Position numbers and translations under genes: made by a program
The notes under the pieces: generated by a model
The model's database searches: none
The model's input: only the letters and a program-made list of their open reading frames with translations
Told to the model about the DNA's origin: nothing
In this document: positions 1 through 8,267 of the stretch, in pieces
Layout: each line of letters begins with the position of its first letter
Numbering within the stretch: position 1 is the stretch's first letter
DNA from: Paenibacillus cremeus
GTDB taxonomy: Bacteria; Bacillota; Bacilli; Paenibacillales; NBRC-103111
Direction: 5' to 3'
Length of the DNA: 64,000 nucleotides
Assembly (NCBI RefSeq): GCF_007786445.1
Contig: NZ_VNJI01000010.1
Span: 62,001 to 126,000, forward strand

Positions 1-353
1 AAGCCCATAATGACGTCCGGGTAGTCGCCACTGGAGAGTACCAGATTCAGCTTCTCCGTAGCAGATTTCTCTGGTGCAACTTCCCAGTCGATATGAATGT
101 TCGTTTTTTGCTCCAGCCATTTGGTGAATTCATTGGTCGCGAAGTCCTCAACGGAGGCACTGCCTTTCACGAGCACTTTAATCGTCGTTTTCTCGGTTGT
201 GATCGGAAACTGGCCCGGCGGCGACACGGCCGCTTTTGCCTTTGAGGTGTCCTCCCCTTTCCCGCCTGAGGCCTCCTGATTTCCCGAACAGCCGCTAAGC
301 ACCATCACAGTGCCCAACACGCTTGATAGTAAAATTCCCGTCGTCTTTTTCAA
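1..353 (-). CDS. Extracellular sugar-binding lipoprotein of an ABC importer (partial, C-terminus off window)
   Basis: This is the N-terminal part of a solute-binding protein; the gene runs off the left edge. I chose the TTG at 353-351 because it has a good AGGAGG about 7 bases upstream and starts a classic lipoprotein signal: a KK pair, a hydrophobic core, then a lipobox ending VLSGC. A Gly/Ser/Lys-rich linker follows, then a domain that fits the family 1 binding-protein fold, including the pattern SGDYPDVIMG near the cut. It lies downstream of two permeases on the same strand, so it should be the substrate receptor of that importer. The TTG start in the usual frame is easy to miss because ATG-based calling gives nothing here. 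The sugar cannot be read from this fragment. Confidence 0.88.
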   Translation of the reverse strand, partial: MKKTTGILLSSVLGTVMVLSGCSGNQEASGGKGEDTSKAKAAVSPPGQFPITTEKTTIKVLVKGSASVEDFATNEFTKWLEQKTNIHIDWEVAPEKSATEKLNLVLSSGDYPDVIMG

Positions 354-392
354 CCTAACCCCTCCTGGTTAAAAACTGTATATAGCGATTTG

Positions 393-1289
393 CTATCCTT
401 TTAACGAACCGATCATGATCCCTTTGACAAAATATTTTTGCACAAACGGGTAAATAATCATCAGCGGAGCCGTAGCGACGATAATTAGTGAATATTTGAG
501 CAGCTCGCGAAGCCCTTCCCGCTTGGCCGCCTCCTGGGCGTCGACCAGCATGTTCAGATCCACATCGTTTTGCACCAGGATGTCGCGAAGCACCAGCTGC
601 AGCGGATAGAGATGCTGATTTTTCAAATAAATGAGCGCGCTAAAATACGAATTCCAGTGACCGACCGCATAAAACAGCGTAATGACCGCAATGATCGGGC
701 CGGAAAGCGGAAGCACGATTTTCCATACGAACTGAAAGTCTGAACAGCCATCCAACTGGGAGGCCTCCAGCAGTTCATCAGGTATGGTCGTCTGAAAATA
801 CGTGCGGGTAATGATCATATTCCATACGCCTAGCGCCCCGGGAAGCAGCATGGACCAAACCGAATTGAGCATCCCCAAATCCCTGACGAGCAAATACGTA
901 GGAATTAAACCACCGGAGAACATCATCGTGAACACGAACAGGAACATGAAGGCATTTTTACCGTAAAAATCTTTCCGCGACAACGGATACGCCGCCAGGA
1001 TGGTCATGAACACGTTAATCAGCGTCCCGCCAATCGTGTAGTAGAAGGAATTCATGAACCCGCTGACAATCAGCTTGTGCTTAAACACCGCTTTATACCC
1101 TTCCAGCGTCGGATCGATGGGCCACAGCCACACCTTGCCGGAGATAACGGCCTCCGAATTACTGATAGACGCGCTGATAATGTAGATCAACGGGTACAAG
1201 ATGGTCACTAAAAACAAGCTTAAGATCACGTAATTCAACACGTTAAACAGCCGGTCTACGCTCGTTTCTTTAATGGCTGAATGTTCCAC
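393..1289 (-). CDS. ABC sugar transporter permease, LplC/YtcP type
   Basis: Inner-membrane permease of 298 residues, the usual length for the carbohydrate ABC permease family with six membrane segments. The GTG start follows AAGGAG by about 6 bases. The conserved cytoplasmic loop that contacts the ATPase (EASQLDGCSDFQFVWKIVLP, around residues 175-195) is present, and the C-terminus ends FVKGIMIGSLKG as in LplC/YtcP proteins. It lies 24 bases after the partner permease and 39 bases before the binding protein, so the three are one operon. No ATPase gene is present here; these importers usually share a housekeeping MsmX-type ATPase, which I infer also for this one. The substrate, probably an oligosaccharide or glycan fragment, is not determined. 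Confidence 0.93.
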   Translation of the reverse strand: MEHSAIKETSVDRLFNVLNYVILSLFLVTILYPLIYIISASISNSEAVISGKVWLWPIDPTLEGYKAVFKHKLIVSGFMNSFYYTIGGTLINVFMTILAAYPLSRKDFYGKNAFMFLFVFTMMFSGGLIPTYLLVRDLGMLNSVWSMLLPGALGVWNMIITRTYFQTTIPDELLEASQLDGCSDFQFVWKIVLPLSGPIIAVITLFYAVGHWNSYFSALIYLKNQHLYPLQLVLRDILVQNDVDLNMLVDAQEAAKREGLRELLKYSLIIVATAPLMIIYPFVQKYFVKGIMIGSLKG

Positions 1290-1313
1290 AGAGCACTCCT
1301 TTCCATTCCCCGC

Positions 1314-2282
1314 TTACCATAAGCTCGCCTGCTTGGTTTTCTGAGCGACCTTATTGACGGCCACCAGGAGAATCAGGTTGATGACGGATTTGAACAAACC
1401 AATCGCAGCGGAATACGAGTAGTTCATCGCCTGCGAAGCCAATCCGACCTTGTACACATACGTATCAATGACTTCCGACGTCCGGATGTTCAGAGGGTTC
1501 TGCATCAGCAGCACCTTCTCGAACCCGACATCCAGCATATGGCCGGTATTCATGATGAGCATAATAATTGCAATTGGCATAATGCCGGGCAGATCGATGT
1601 GCCACATTCGCTGCATTTTGTTCGCACCATCCACGACAGCCGCTTCATGCAACGATGGATCGATGCTCGATAGTGCAGCCAAGTAAATGATGCAGGAAAA
1701 TCCGACGCTCTGCCAAATGCCCGACCAGACGTAAATCGATTTGAAGTATTCCGGCTTTCCCATAAAGCTAACTGCATCGAAGCCCATCAGCTTGATGACG
1801 GTATTCACGATGCCATTGCGCGGATCCAGCAGCTCCAGAATGATGCCGACCATGACCACCACCGAGATAAAATGGGGCGCGTACGTAATCATCTGCACCG
1901 TTTTTTTGAACCAATGCTGGCGGACATAATTTAAGCTGAGCGCCAGAATGATGGGAAACGGAAAACCCGCCACCAGATTGTACACACTCAAAATAATCGT
2001 GTTACTCATGATTCTCCAGAAGTCATACGAGTTGAAAAACCGGGTGAATTGCTTAAAGCCTAACCACTCGCTCCCCCAGATGCCTTTCGTCACAACGAAA
2101 TTTTTAAATGCAATTTGCGCGCCGTACATGGGTACATATTTAAAAATGAGGATGTAGATCACAGGCAGAGCAATCAGTGCGTACAGCTGCCATACCTTGC
2201 GGATCTTTTGAATCGGTGTTTGGCTCTTCGCCTTCACACGGGCCTCGGTGGATATCGTTGTTGCGGATTTAAGCGCTTCCAA
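1314..2282 (-). CDS. ABC sugar transporter permease, LplB type
   Basis: First permease of the importer, 322 residues. A longer reading frame is open to 2336, but a near-perfect AAGGAGGTG sits about 7 bases before the TTG at 2282, so I start there. After a basic cytoplasmic N-terminus there are about six hydrophobic segments (first near residues 32-50, LYALIALPVIYILIF). The ATPase-coupling loop EAAVVDGANKMQRMWHIDLP lies near residue 230, and the gene ends KTKQASLW. The pattern matches LplB-family permeases of oligosaccharide importers in Paenibacillus. It is the first structural gene after the upstream AraC regulator, preceded by a leader with repeats and a hairpin. Confidence 0.92.
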   Translation of the reverse strand: MEALKSATTISTEARVKAKSQTPIQKIRKVWQLYALIALPVIYILIFKYVPMYGAQIAFKNFVVTKGIWGSEWLGFKQFTRFFNSYDFWRIMSNTIILSVYNLVAGFPFPIILALSLNYVRQHWFKKTVQMITYAPHFISVVVMVGIILELLDPRNGIVNTVIKLMGFDAVSFMGKPEYFKSIYVWSGIWQSVGFSCIIYLAALSSIDPSLHEAAVVDGANKMQRMWHIDLPGIMPIAIIMLIMNTGHMLDVGFEKVLLMQNPLNIRTSEVIDTYVYKVGLASQAMNYSYSAAIGLFKSVINLILLVAVNKVAQKTKQASLW

Positions 2283-2350
2283 ATGTGCACCTCCTTTCGT
2301 TCGATCTCTACTTCCCAAGATAGCGGATGAGAGCAAGCGGCGTAAATGTG

Positions 2351-2378
2351 AAAGCCTGCATCTCGATGTGCAGGCCTT
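2351..2378 (-). terminator. Hairpin in the leader of the sugar transporter operon
   Basis: Ten-base arms (AAAGCCTGCA and TGCAGGCCTT, one mismatch) separated by eight bases, about 70 bases before the LplB start. On the minus strand it is followed by TTTCACATTT, a poor U-run. It could be a weak terminator of the regulator gene, a leader structure, or a stabilising hairpin for the transporter mRNA. Confidence 0.45.
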
Positions 2379-2390
2379 CAGAAATGGGAA

Positions 2391-2420
2391 TGTGCAATTG
2401 TATATGCGATGTGCAATTCG
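2391..2420. promoter_or_regulatory. Direct repeat TGTGCAATT, candidate regulator binding site
   Basis: TGTGCAATT occurs at 2391-2399 and again at 2410-2418, in the same orientation, 19 bases apart start to start. It lies between the AraC regulator and the permease operon. AraC-family proteins often bind direct repeats about two helical turns apart, so this is a reasonable operator candidate. An inverted repeat CGCTTT-C-AAAGCG lies close by at 2429-2441, immediately after the regulator stop. Confidence 0.4.
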
Positions 2421-2446
2421 TTAGAATACGCTTTCAAAGCGCTGTT

Positions 2447-4756
2447 TTAACGGCGAAACTCCGTCGTGCTGATCCCATTAATCCGCTTGAACGCCCGGCA
2501 AAACGTATTAGATGAGCTATAGCCCACCTGCACGGCAATCTCATACACCGGCAGATCCGTATGCGTGAGCAGCGCCTTCGCCTGCTTCATGCGCAAATCC
2601 TCCAAATAATCGGAGAAATTTACACCGGTCTGCTCCTTAAAAAATTGCGATAAATACCCTTTGGAAATATTCATTTGATCCGCCACCGAATCGAGGCACA
2701 GCTCCGATCTCGAGAAGCCCTCCTGCAGCAGCTTGATGATTTTTTCCAGCAGCTGAACGTTCTGACTTTTCTTATGCTCGTTGACGAAGCCGCACACCTG
2801 CCTGTAGGTGGACGTGAGAGACCGGTAGTTATGATCTAAGCCTTCATACGTAGACATATCTCCGGAAAAAGGCTTGAGCTGCTCCATCGCGGCCCCTTCA
2901 TCCATCCCGACCTGAGGCAGCAGCTTGACGATCGTGCCCCACATTTCGTTCATAAACAGACGCAGCATCGGTACCGACAAACGCCGCTCCTCAAAATTGA
3001 TCCTGTACAGCTCCTCCAGAAGCTCAATGACAGACGCTTGCTCACCAGCTTTGGCCAGATTGCTCAACCGATTTTCTAAGTCCGCCGGATAATAATAGCC
3101 GTTATTTTCCTTCGGCAGCTCCTCGAACCTCATAATGCCGCTTTGATTACGCCACAGCAAATATTCCAACGCTCGCTTTGCTTCCTCATAGGAACGAGAC
3201 ACGTTCATTAAATTTTCGTGCATGCCTCCAACACCGAAACGCGCGGCCATTTGGACATTCGCTTGGATTGAACGAGTGACATGGCTCATGAATTGATCTA
3301 ATTGCCCTGTATGATCTGCCATGTAGCCCGGGCCAAAAGCAAACAGCAGCGCAATCTGATCCTCCGCCACATCATGCCAGTGCACTGTGCCGTTCGTCGC
3401 TTCTTGAATAATATCCTTGACGAGAACACGCTTGACCTCCAGCTTTTCCAGCTCATCACGATCAAGGCCTCCGTCATATCCACGCAGCTGCAAGATAGCT
3501 ACCGCAAAGTAGCTGCCGTCCGTCTCGATCCCTACATGCTGCAGCCAGACCGGTACATCCTTCGGCGACACATATTCGCCCTTCAACAGCCGTTCGAACA
3601 GCGCTGCCTGCAAGAGAGGCGCTTGCTTCTCCAGCTTCCCCTGCATCTCCCGGTTGTTATCGATCAGCTGGGATACGGTATCCCGTATAAAACGGTACGC
3701 ATCGGAGTACACCGCCACCTCCCGGTCGGAGCGCTCGCGAATCGTCTCCAGAATGCTCCTTAGCGGCCGACTGTTTCGGTAAGCGATTAAGTAAGCAATG
3801 AGCAGGCCGAGCGCCAAAAAGATAAACGCCATCGTAAACGTAATTTTTTTGATATACAGCACTTTTTCGAACACCACATGCACCGGCTGCGCCACCAGAT
3901 ACGTCCATCCGTTATACGCCGAGGTCGTGTAGGTCACCATCATTTCCTGTCCGCCGATCTCCTGCAAAATGGTCCCCTGCTTGCCAACCAGCTTGCTCCG
4001 ATCCACAGGCAGTGCTTGAAGAGACGATGGCGCAGACGAAAGGGAGCTGACAATATCTCCGCTCGTGCTTACGATATACGCCCAGCCGCCCCCGGACAGG
4101 TCGAGGCCTTTAAACAGCTTTTGCACCTCCCGGTTGTCGACCGTGACCACGACCGCCCCCTGCGGTGCCCCAGGAAACCCCAGCGACTGAATATAGGTCA
4201 GCAGCGAGTACGGACTGCCGTTCACCGTCACCTCTTGCGCCGGCAGCACTTTCCGGTAATGATACGCGTCCATGAAGACGCTTTTCCACTGTCTGGCGTC
4301 CATAGCGACATATTGAAACGACTTGGAAAAATCCGAGAGCTTGTACGTGGTGCTTTCCGCCAGCACTAGCTCGCTATTTTTGAACAACACAAAATAATTG
4401 AACAGAAAATTGTTCGACAAGCTGAAATTGTAGATGCTCTTGCGAGTTTCGAGAATCGCGTACGTATTGGCGCCTTGAAAGGGCTCTTTAATATTTTGAA
4501 ATTGCATGATGCGCGTATCGCTCACCAGCTGGTTGGCTATGGAAGCGATTTCAGAAAATCGACGATCAAGGTTTTCTTTGCTCTGCTGAAGCAGATTCAA
4601 ATGCGCCGCCGTCACTTCCTTCTCGATCTCCTGCAGCGTTTGATTGTAAATGACCCATCCGACCAGGAGCGGCAGCAGCAAAAACAGCATGTTCGGTATC
4701 AGCAAACGCACAAACACTCCGTGACCACCAGGCTTGTTCCGTTTTACAGTCCACAT
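2447..4756 (-). CDS. Membrane-anchored AraC-family transcriptional regulator of the sugar importer
   Basis: Regulator of 769 residues from the ATG at 4756, which has AGGAGG 10 bases upstream; the longer frame to 5035 lacks such a site. Order of parts: a hydrophobic segment near residues 12-34, an extracellular sensor region of about 250 residues (Cache-like by layout), a second hydrophobic segment near 300-320, a cytoplasmic helical/linker region, and a C-terminal AraC HTH domain over about the last 100 residues (ISKGYLSQFFKEQTG and YSSSNTFCRAFKRING helices). This architecture is typical of Paenibacillus regulators that sense an external sugar and control an adjacent importer. It is transcribed toward the transporter genes, with a 164-base gap that holds repeats. 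Confidence 0.92.
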   Translation of the reverse strand: MWTVKRNKPGGHGVFVRLLIPNMLFLLLPLLVGWVIYNQTLQEIEKEVTAAHLNLLQQSKENLDRRFSEIASIANQLVSDTRIMQFQNIKEPFQGANTYAILETRKSIYNFSLSNNFLFNYFVLFKNSELVLAESTTYKLSDFSKSFQYVAMDARQWKSVFMDAYHYRKVLPAQEVTVNGSPYSLLTYIQSLGFPGAPQGAVVVTVDNREVQKLFKGLDLSGGGWAYIVSTSGDIVSSLSSAPSSLQALPVDRSKLVGKQGTILQEIGGQEMMVTYTTSAYNGWTYLVAQPVHVVFEKVLYIKKITFTMAFIFLALGLLIAYLIAYRNSRPLRSILETIRERSDREVAVYSDAYRFIRDTVSQLIDNNREMQGKLEKQAPLLQAALFERLLKGEYVSPKDVPVWLQHVGIETDGSYFAVAILQLRGYDGGLDRDELEKLEVKRVLVKDIIQEATNGTVHWHDVAEDQIALLFAFGPGYMADHTGQLDQFMSHVTRSIQANVQMAARFGVGGMHENLMNVSRSYEEAKRALEYLLWRNQSGIMRFEELPKENNGYYYPADLENRLSNLAKAGEQASVIELLEELYRINFEERRLSVPMLRLFMNEMWGTIVKLLPQVGMDEGAAMEQLKPFSGDMSTYEGLDHNYRSLTSTYRQVCGFVNEHKKSQNVQLLEKIIKLLQEGFSRSELCLDSVADQMNISKGYLSQFFKEQTGVNFSDYLEDLRMKQAKALLTHTDLPVYEIAVQVGYSSSNTFCRAFKRINGISTTEFRR

Positions 4757-4922
4757 ACGGGCGGTTCCTCCTAGCGCTGAAACTTGAATTAATTGTAAGG
4801 CACTTTCTTCCAACCGACAACGTAAAAGAAAGTCGAATCCTGTTGAGGACTTCGGTCCTATTCGCTTTTGGATGCGTATCAGGAATGTGATACCATGAAG
4901 GGCAGCGGAGATGTAAAAGAAA

Positions 4923-4956
4923 ACTGTTGCAACAGTCTCAGAGATTATGCTATAGT
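4923..4956 (+). promoter_or_regulatory. Candidate sigma-A promoter of helD with a palindrome over the -35
   Basis: TTGCAA at 4927-4932 and TATAGT at 4951-4956 are 18 bases apart and about 50 bases before the helD start. The -35 is embedded in a perfect 14-base palindrome, ACTGTTGCAACAGT, at 4923-4936. The overlap suggests a repressor site, but this is inference. Confidence 0.5.
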
Positions 4957-5005
4957 GTATCCCTGCCATTTTTAGGGAGTTCATTCGAAACGGAGGTATC
5001 AGACA

Positions 5006-7180
5006 GTGGAATCCGGTCTGCAAAGCGCTTATCAAGAGGAATTGGAACGTCTGGAATCAACGATTACCGAAATGGACACCCATCTAAAGATGCTGAAGGA
5101 GATCCCGCCCTACACCGGCCCAGATTTGACGGAGCAGGTGCTGGAATCGATCCGCGAGACGAAGCGGCACAGCTTGGCCCAAGCGATGCCGGAGCCGTAC
5201 TTCGGCAGGCTGGACTTTCACGAAGCTGGGAAGAAGGAACCGACTCCATTATACATTGGCAAGTTCGGCGTGGAAAAAGCGGACTCCCCGGAGCTCATGG
5301 TCATTGATTGGCGCGCACCGGTCGCGAGTCTCTTTTATTCGTTCACGGGCGGAACGGATGCTGCAAGCTATCTTTCACCCGACGGAGTGATCGAGGGGCT
5401 CGTTTATTTGAAGCGGAACCTCGTGATCCGCAAACAATTACTAAAGCGGGTTGTCGACACGTTCGATCGTGAAAGCGATTCGATGGCCGTGACCGATGAA
5501 TTTTTGCTGTACCGGCTCGGTGAAAACAAGGACAACAAGCTTCGGGACATCGTATCCACGATTCAAGCGGAGCAGGACGCTATTATACGCGCCGCCAAAA
5601 ATAACGCCCTCGTCATCCAAGGGGTGGCGGGAAGCGGAAAAACGACCGTCGCCCTGCATCGGCTCGCCTTCTTGCTCTATCATTACCGCGATCAAGTGAA
5701 GGCGGAAAAAATGATTATTTTCGCTCCCAGCCGCATGTTTCTCGATTATATTTCCGGCGTGCTTCCGGAGCTCGGGGTCGGTCATATTCAGCAGACGACA
5801 TTCGCTGACTGGTCGCTGGAGCTGCTTGAAAACGAAGTGAAGCTGGCTGATCCGGCCGAACGGCTGCGGTATTGGTTCAGCATCGGCCCGAACCGCCCCG
5901 TGATGGATGATTCGGCGCCAGGAAGGTTCAAGGGCTCACTTCAATTTCAAGCGTGGCTCGAGCGTGCACTGGATGCTTATGAGCAGCAAGCGGTGCCGCA
6001 GGCGGACTTCCTGCCATGGGAGCGGGCGAAGCTGCCCGCGGCCACGATTCGCGAATGGTACGACGTGGAGTACAAGCATGAGCCGCTGATGAAGCGTCGG
6101 GAACGAGTGCTTGCAAGAATGAAGCGCTGGATGGAGATGGAGCTCGAGAAGGTCTGGGAGGTTCATCTGCGCAAGGACTATAAGAAAAAAGGCGGCGAAC
6201 GCCTTAGAGCCTACACCAAGCAATGGACGGCCTACACTCCGTTTACGTTCTATAAAGAGCTGTTTGATGCCGCTGCTCGCCCACCGTTTTTACCAGCGGA
6301 GGCACAGGCTTGGATTCCGGAAGCGATTCGTACCTCCACCGCTGCGGCGGCTAAGAAGAAGCAGGTGCAGACGGAAGACCTCGCTCCTCTGCTCCATATC
6401 CGCCAGCGCTTTGTCGGCATTCACGGCGAGCTTCGCTTCGATCACACCGTCATTGACGAAGCGCAGGATTTCTCTCCGTTCCAAGTCGCGGTCTTGGCGC
6501 TGCACACGAAGAACGGCTCGTTCTCCATCCTCGGCGATCTGTCGCAAGGCATTCACGCCTACCAAGGCGTGCAGGATTGGAATGAGCTGCTGTCGATGTT
6601 CGCGGAAGACAGCCGAGGCTATTTCACGCTCAATCGGAGCTACCGCTCGACGATGGAGATCATCTACTTCGCGAACGAAGTGCTGAAGCACGGGTTTGCT
6701 GAACCGCCGGCGCCGGCGGTTCCGGTGTTCCGCAGCGGCGAGCCGGTGGCGCTCGTGCAGGCGGGCGGCGCGGCCTTGGCGGCGCGCATCGCCGAGGCGG
6801 TCGCCGCGCACCGCAGCCGTGAAGGCGCCGGCACGCTGGCCGTGCTCGCCCGCACGGAGGAGCGCTGCCGCAAGCTGCACGCGGAGCTGGCCGCCGCCGG
6901 CTGCGAGGCGAACCTGATCGTGCCGGGGCAGCAGCAGTACCGAGGCGGCGTCTCGATCGTGCCGGTGTATATGGCCAAGGGATTAGAGTTCGATACGGTC
7001 TTTCTGATCGATGTCGATCCCGACCATTACACCGCTACGCCGCAGGATGCGAAGCTTCTCTACGTCGGCTGCACCCGTGCGCTGCACGAGCTGAAGCTCT
7101 TCTACAGCGACCAGCCTTCGCCGCTCATCGCGGAGATTGAAGGCGATTTCGCCGAACGAGCAGCCGCAGCTGCCAAATAA
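5006..7180 (+). CDS. helD: RNA polymerase recycling motor ATPase HelD (UvrD/Rep-like)
   Basis: Protein of 724 residues starting at a GTG preceded by CGGAGGT. HelD binds RNA polymerase and uses ATP to release it from DNA or stalled complexes. Visible features are a long N-terminal helical arm (about residues 1-90) of the kind that enters the polymerase secondary channel, a P-loop GVAGSGKTT near residue 207 (IQGVAGSGKTTVALHRLAFL), a Walker B-like IDEAQDFSPFQ, and C-terminal superfamily 1 motifs SYRST, YMAKGLEFD and LLYVGCTRALHEL. The length is close to Bacillus HelD (about 770). Gene base composition is GC-rich near the 3' third. It is a single-gene unit with its own promoter and a bidirectional terminator. 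A general UvrD-like helicase is the alternative, but the N-terminal part favours HelD. Confidence 0.85.
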   Translation: MESGLQSAYQEELERLESTITEMDTHLKMLKEIPPYTGPDLTEQVLESIRETKRHSLAQAMPEPYFGRLDFHEAGKKEPTPLYIGKFGVEKADSPELMVIDWRAPVASLFYSFTGGTDAASYLSPDGVIEGLVYLKRNLVIRKQLLKRVVDTFDRESDSMAVTDEFLLYRLGENKDNKLRDIVSTIQAEQDAIIRAAKNNALVIQGVAGSGKTTVALHRLAFLLYHYRDQVKAEKMIIFAPSRMFLDYISGVLPELGVGHIQQTTFADWSLELLENEVKLADPAERLRYWFSIGPNRPVMDDSAPGRFKGSLQFQAWLERALDAYEQQAVPQADFLPWERAKLPAATIREWYDVEYKHEPLMKRRERVLARMKRWMEMELEKVWEVHLRKDYKKKGGERLRAYTKQWTAYTPFTFYKELFDAAARPPFLPAEAQAWIPEAIRTSTAAAAKKKQVQTEDLAPLLHIRQRFVGIHGELRFDHTVIDEAQDFSPFQVAVLALHTKNGSFSILGDLSQGIHAYQGVQDWNELLSMFAEDSRGYFTLNRSYRSTMEIIYFANEVLKHGFAEPPAPAVPVFRSGEPVALVQAGGAALAARIAEAVAAHRSREGAGTLAVLARTEERCRKLHAELAAAGCEANLIVPGQQQYRGGVSIVPVYMAKGLEFDTVFLIDVDPDHYTATPQDAKLLYVGCTRALHELKLFYSDQPSPLIAEIEGDFAERAAAAAK

Positions 7181-7195
7181 GAAGGCTACACTTAA

Positions 7196-7236
7196 AAAGC
7201 CGCTCATCCTCTGTAACATGAGGTACGAGCGGCTTT
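7196..7236. terminator. Bidirectional terminator between helD and the dehydrogenase
   Basis: AAAGCCGCTC and GAGCGGCTTT form a perfect ten-base stem with A and T runs on the outer sides, between two convergent genes. It should act on both strands. Confidence 0.85.
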
Positions 7237-7253
7237 ACTTATGTAGCAAAAAA

Positions 7254-8246
7254 TTAGTTCAGCAATGATTGCAGTTCCTTCACCACATGCTGCGGGCGGC
7301 TGCCGTTCAGCGCTTCCACCAGATTGCGGGCGGCCAGCATCGCCATGTCAAAACGGGTTTGCGCCGTAGCCGATCCAATATGCGGGAGTGTGACCACGTT
7401 TGGCATTTTCAACAGCGGATTGTCTGGCTGGACCGGCTCCACGTCAAATACGTCAAGCCCTGCGCCGCGAATTTTACCGCTCTGAAGCGCTTCGATCATC
7501 GCGGCTTCATCCACGGTTTGGCCACGCGAGGCGTTGATGAAGAACGCAGTCGGCTTCATCAGCTCAAAATGCTCCTTGCGGATATAATGCACCGTCTTCG
7601 GCGTCAGCGGCGTCATCAGCACGACAAAGTCGGACTCACGCAGCAGCTCCTCCAGATCGCAGTACTGCGCGCCGTAGCGCTCCTCTGCCTCCGGACGACG
7701 GCTGCGGTTATAGTACCGCAGCTCCATGCCAAACCCATGAACGGCACGCTTGGCGATCGCGTCGCCGATGCGGCCCATACCAATGATTCCCAGCTTGGCA
7801 TGGTGAACGTCCATCCCGAAATGCTCCTGCTCGTTCGTGCTGCTGCCCTTCTGCCACTTTCCGGCTTTTACCAGAGCGTCCAGCTCCGCAATTCGCCTGG
7901 AGGCGGACAGCATGAGAGCCAGCACGAGATCCGCTACCGTATCGTCGAGCACATACGGGGTATGCAGGCCGATCACTTCACGCGACCGCATCGCGTCCAA
8001 GTCAAAATGATTATAGCCTACGGAAATCGTGCTTACCGCACGCAGCTTCGGTGCATGGCCCAGCAGTTCATCGTCGACGAGACTGCCATGCGTGAGCAGA
8101 CCTTCGACATCCTGAATGGCTTCAAGTAAACGCTCTCTTGGTGCAACGCCCGCTTCCTCCCACTGGGTACAATCGCAATGCTGATCCAAATAGGCCCGTA
8201 CTTCCGCGGGAATCGGCTTTGTTATATAAACCTTCGGTCTGCTCAT
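7254..8246 (-). CDS. D-isomer 2-hydroxyacid dehydrogenase (glyoxylate/hydroxypyruvate reductase-like)
   Basis: NAD(P)-dependent dehydrogenase of 330 residues, normal length for the family. The nucleotide-binding fold has GIIGMGRIGDAIAKR near residue 155, and the catalytic set is visible: Arg in NASRGQ, Glu in DVFDVEP, and His in LPHIGSAT. These enzymes interconvert 2-keto acids and D-2-hydroxy acids (glycerate, glyoxylate, lactate or phosphoglycerate); the exact substrate cannot be read. The ATG follows AGGAGG by about 12 bases and lies 21 bases after the LarE stop, so the two are co-transcribed. There is no C-terminal ACT domain, so it is not a standard SerA. Confidence 0.9.
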   Translation of the reverse strand: MSRPKVYITKPIPAEVRAYLDQHCDCTQWEEAGVAPRERLLEAIQDVEGLLTHGSLVDDELLGHAPKLRAVSTISVGYNHFDLDAMRSREVIGLHTPYVLDDTVADLVLALMLSASRRIAELDALVKAGKWQKGSSTNEQEHFGMDVHHAKLGIIGMGRIGDAIAKRAVHGFGMELRYYNRSRRPEAEERYGAQYCDLEELLRESDFVVLMTPLTPKTVHYIRKEHFELMKPTAFFINASRGQTVDEAAMIEALQSGKIRGAGLDVFDVEPVQPDNPLLKMPNVVTLPHIGSATAQTRFDMAMLAARNLVEALNGSRPQHVVKELQSLLN

Positions 8247-8267
8247 CGTCTGGTCGCCCTCCTGTGA

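Noticed and set aside
4929..4941. Shared 13-mer GCAACAGTCTCAG, also at 61392-61404
   Set aside because: A single pair, in different contexts and with different flanks; likely chance.
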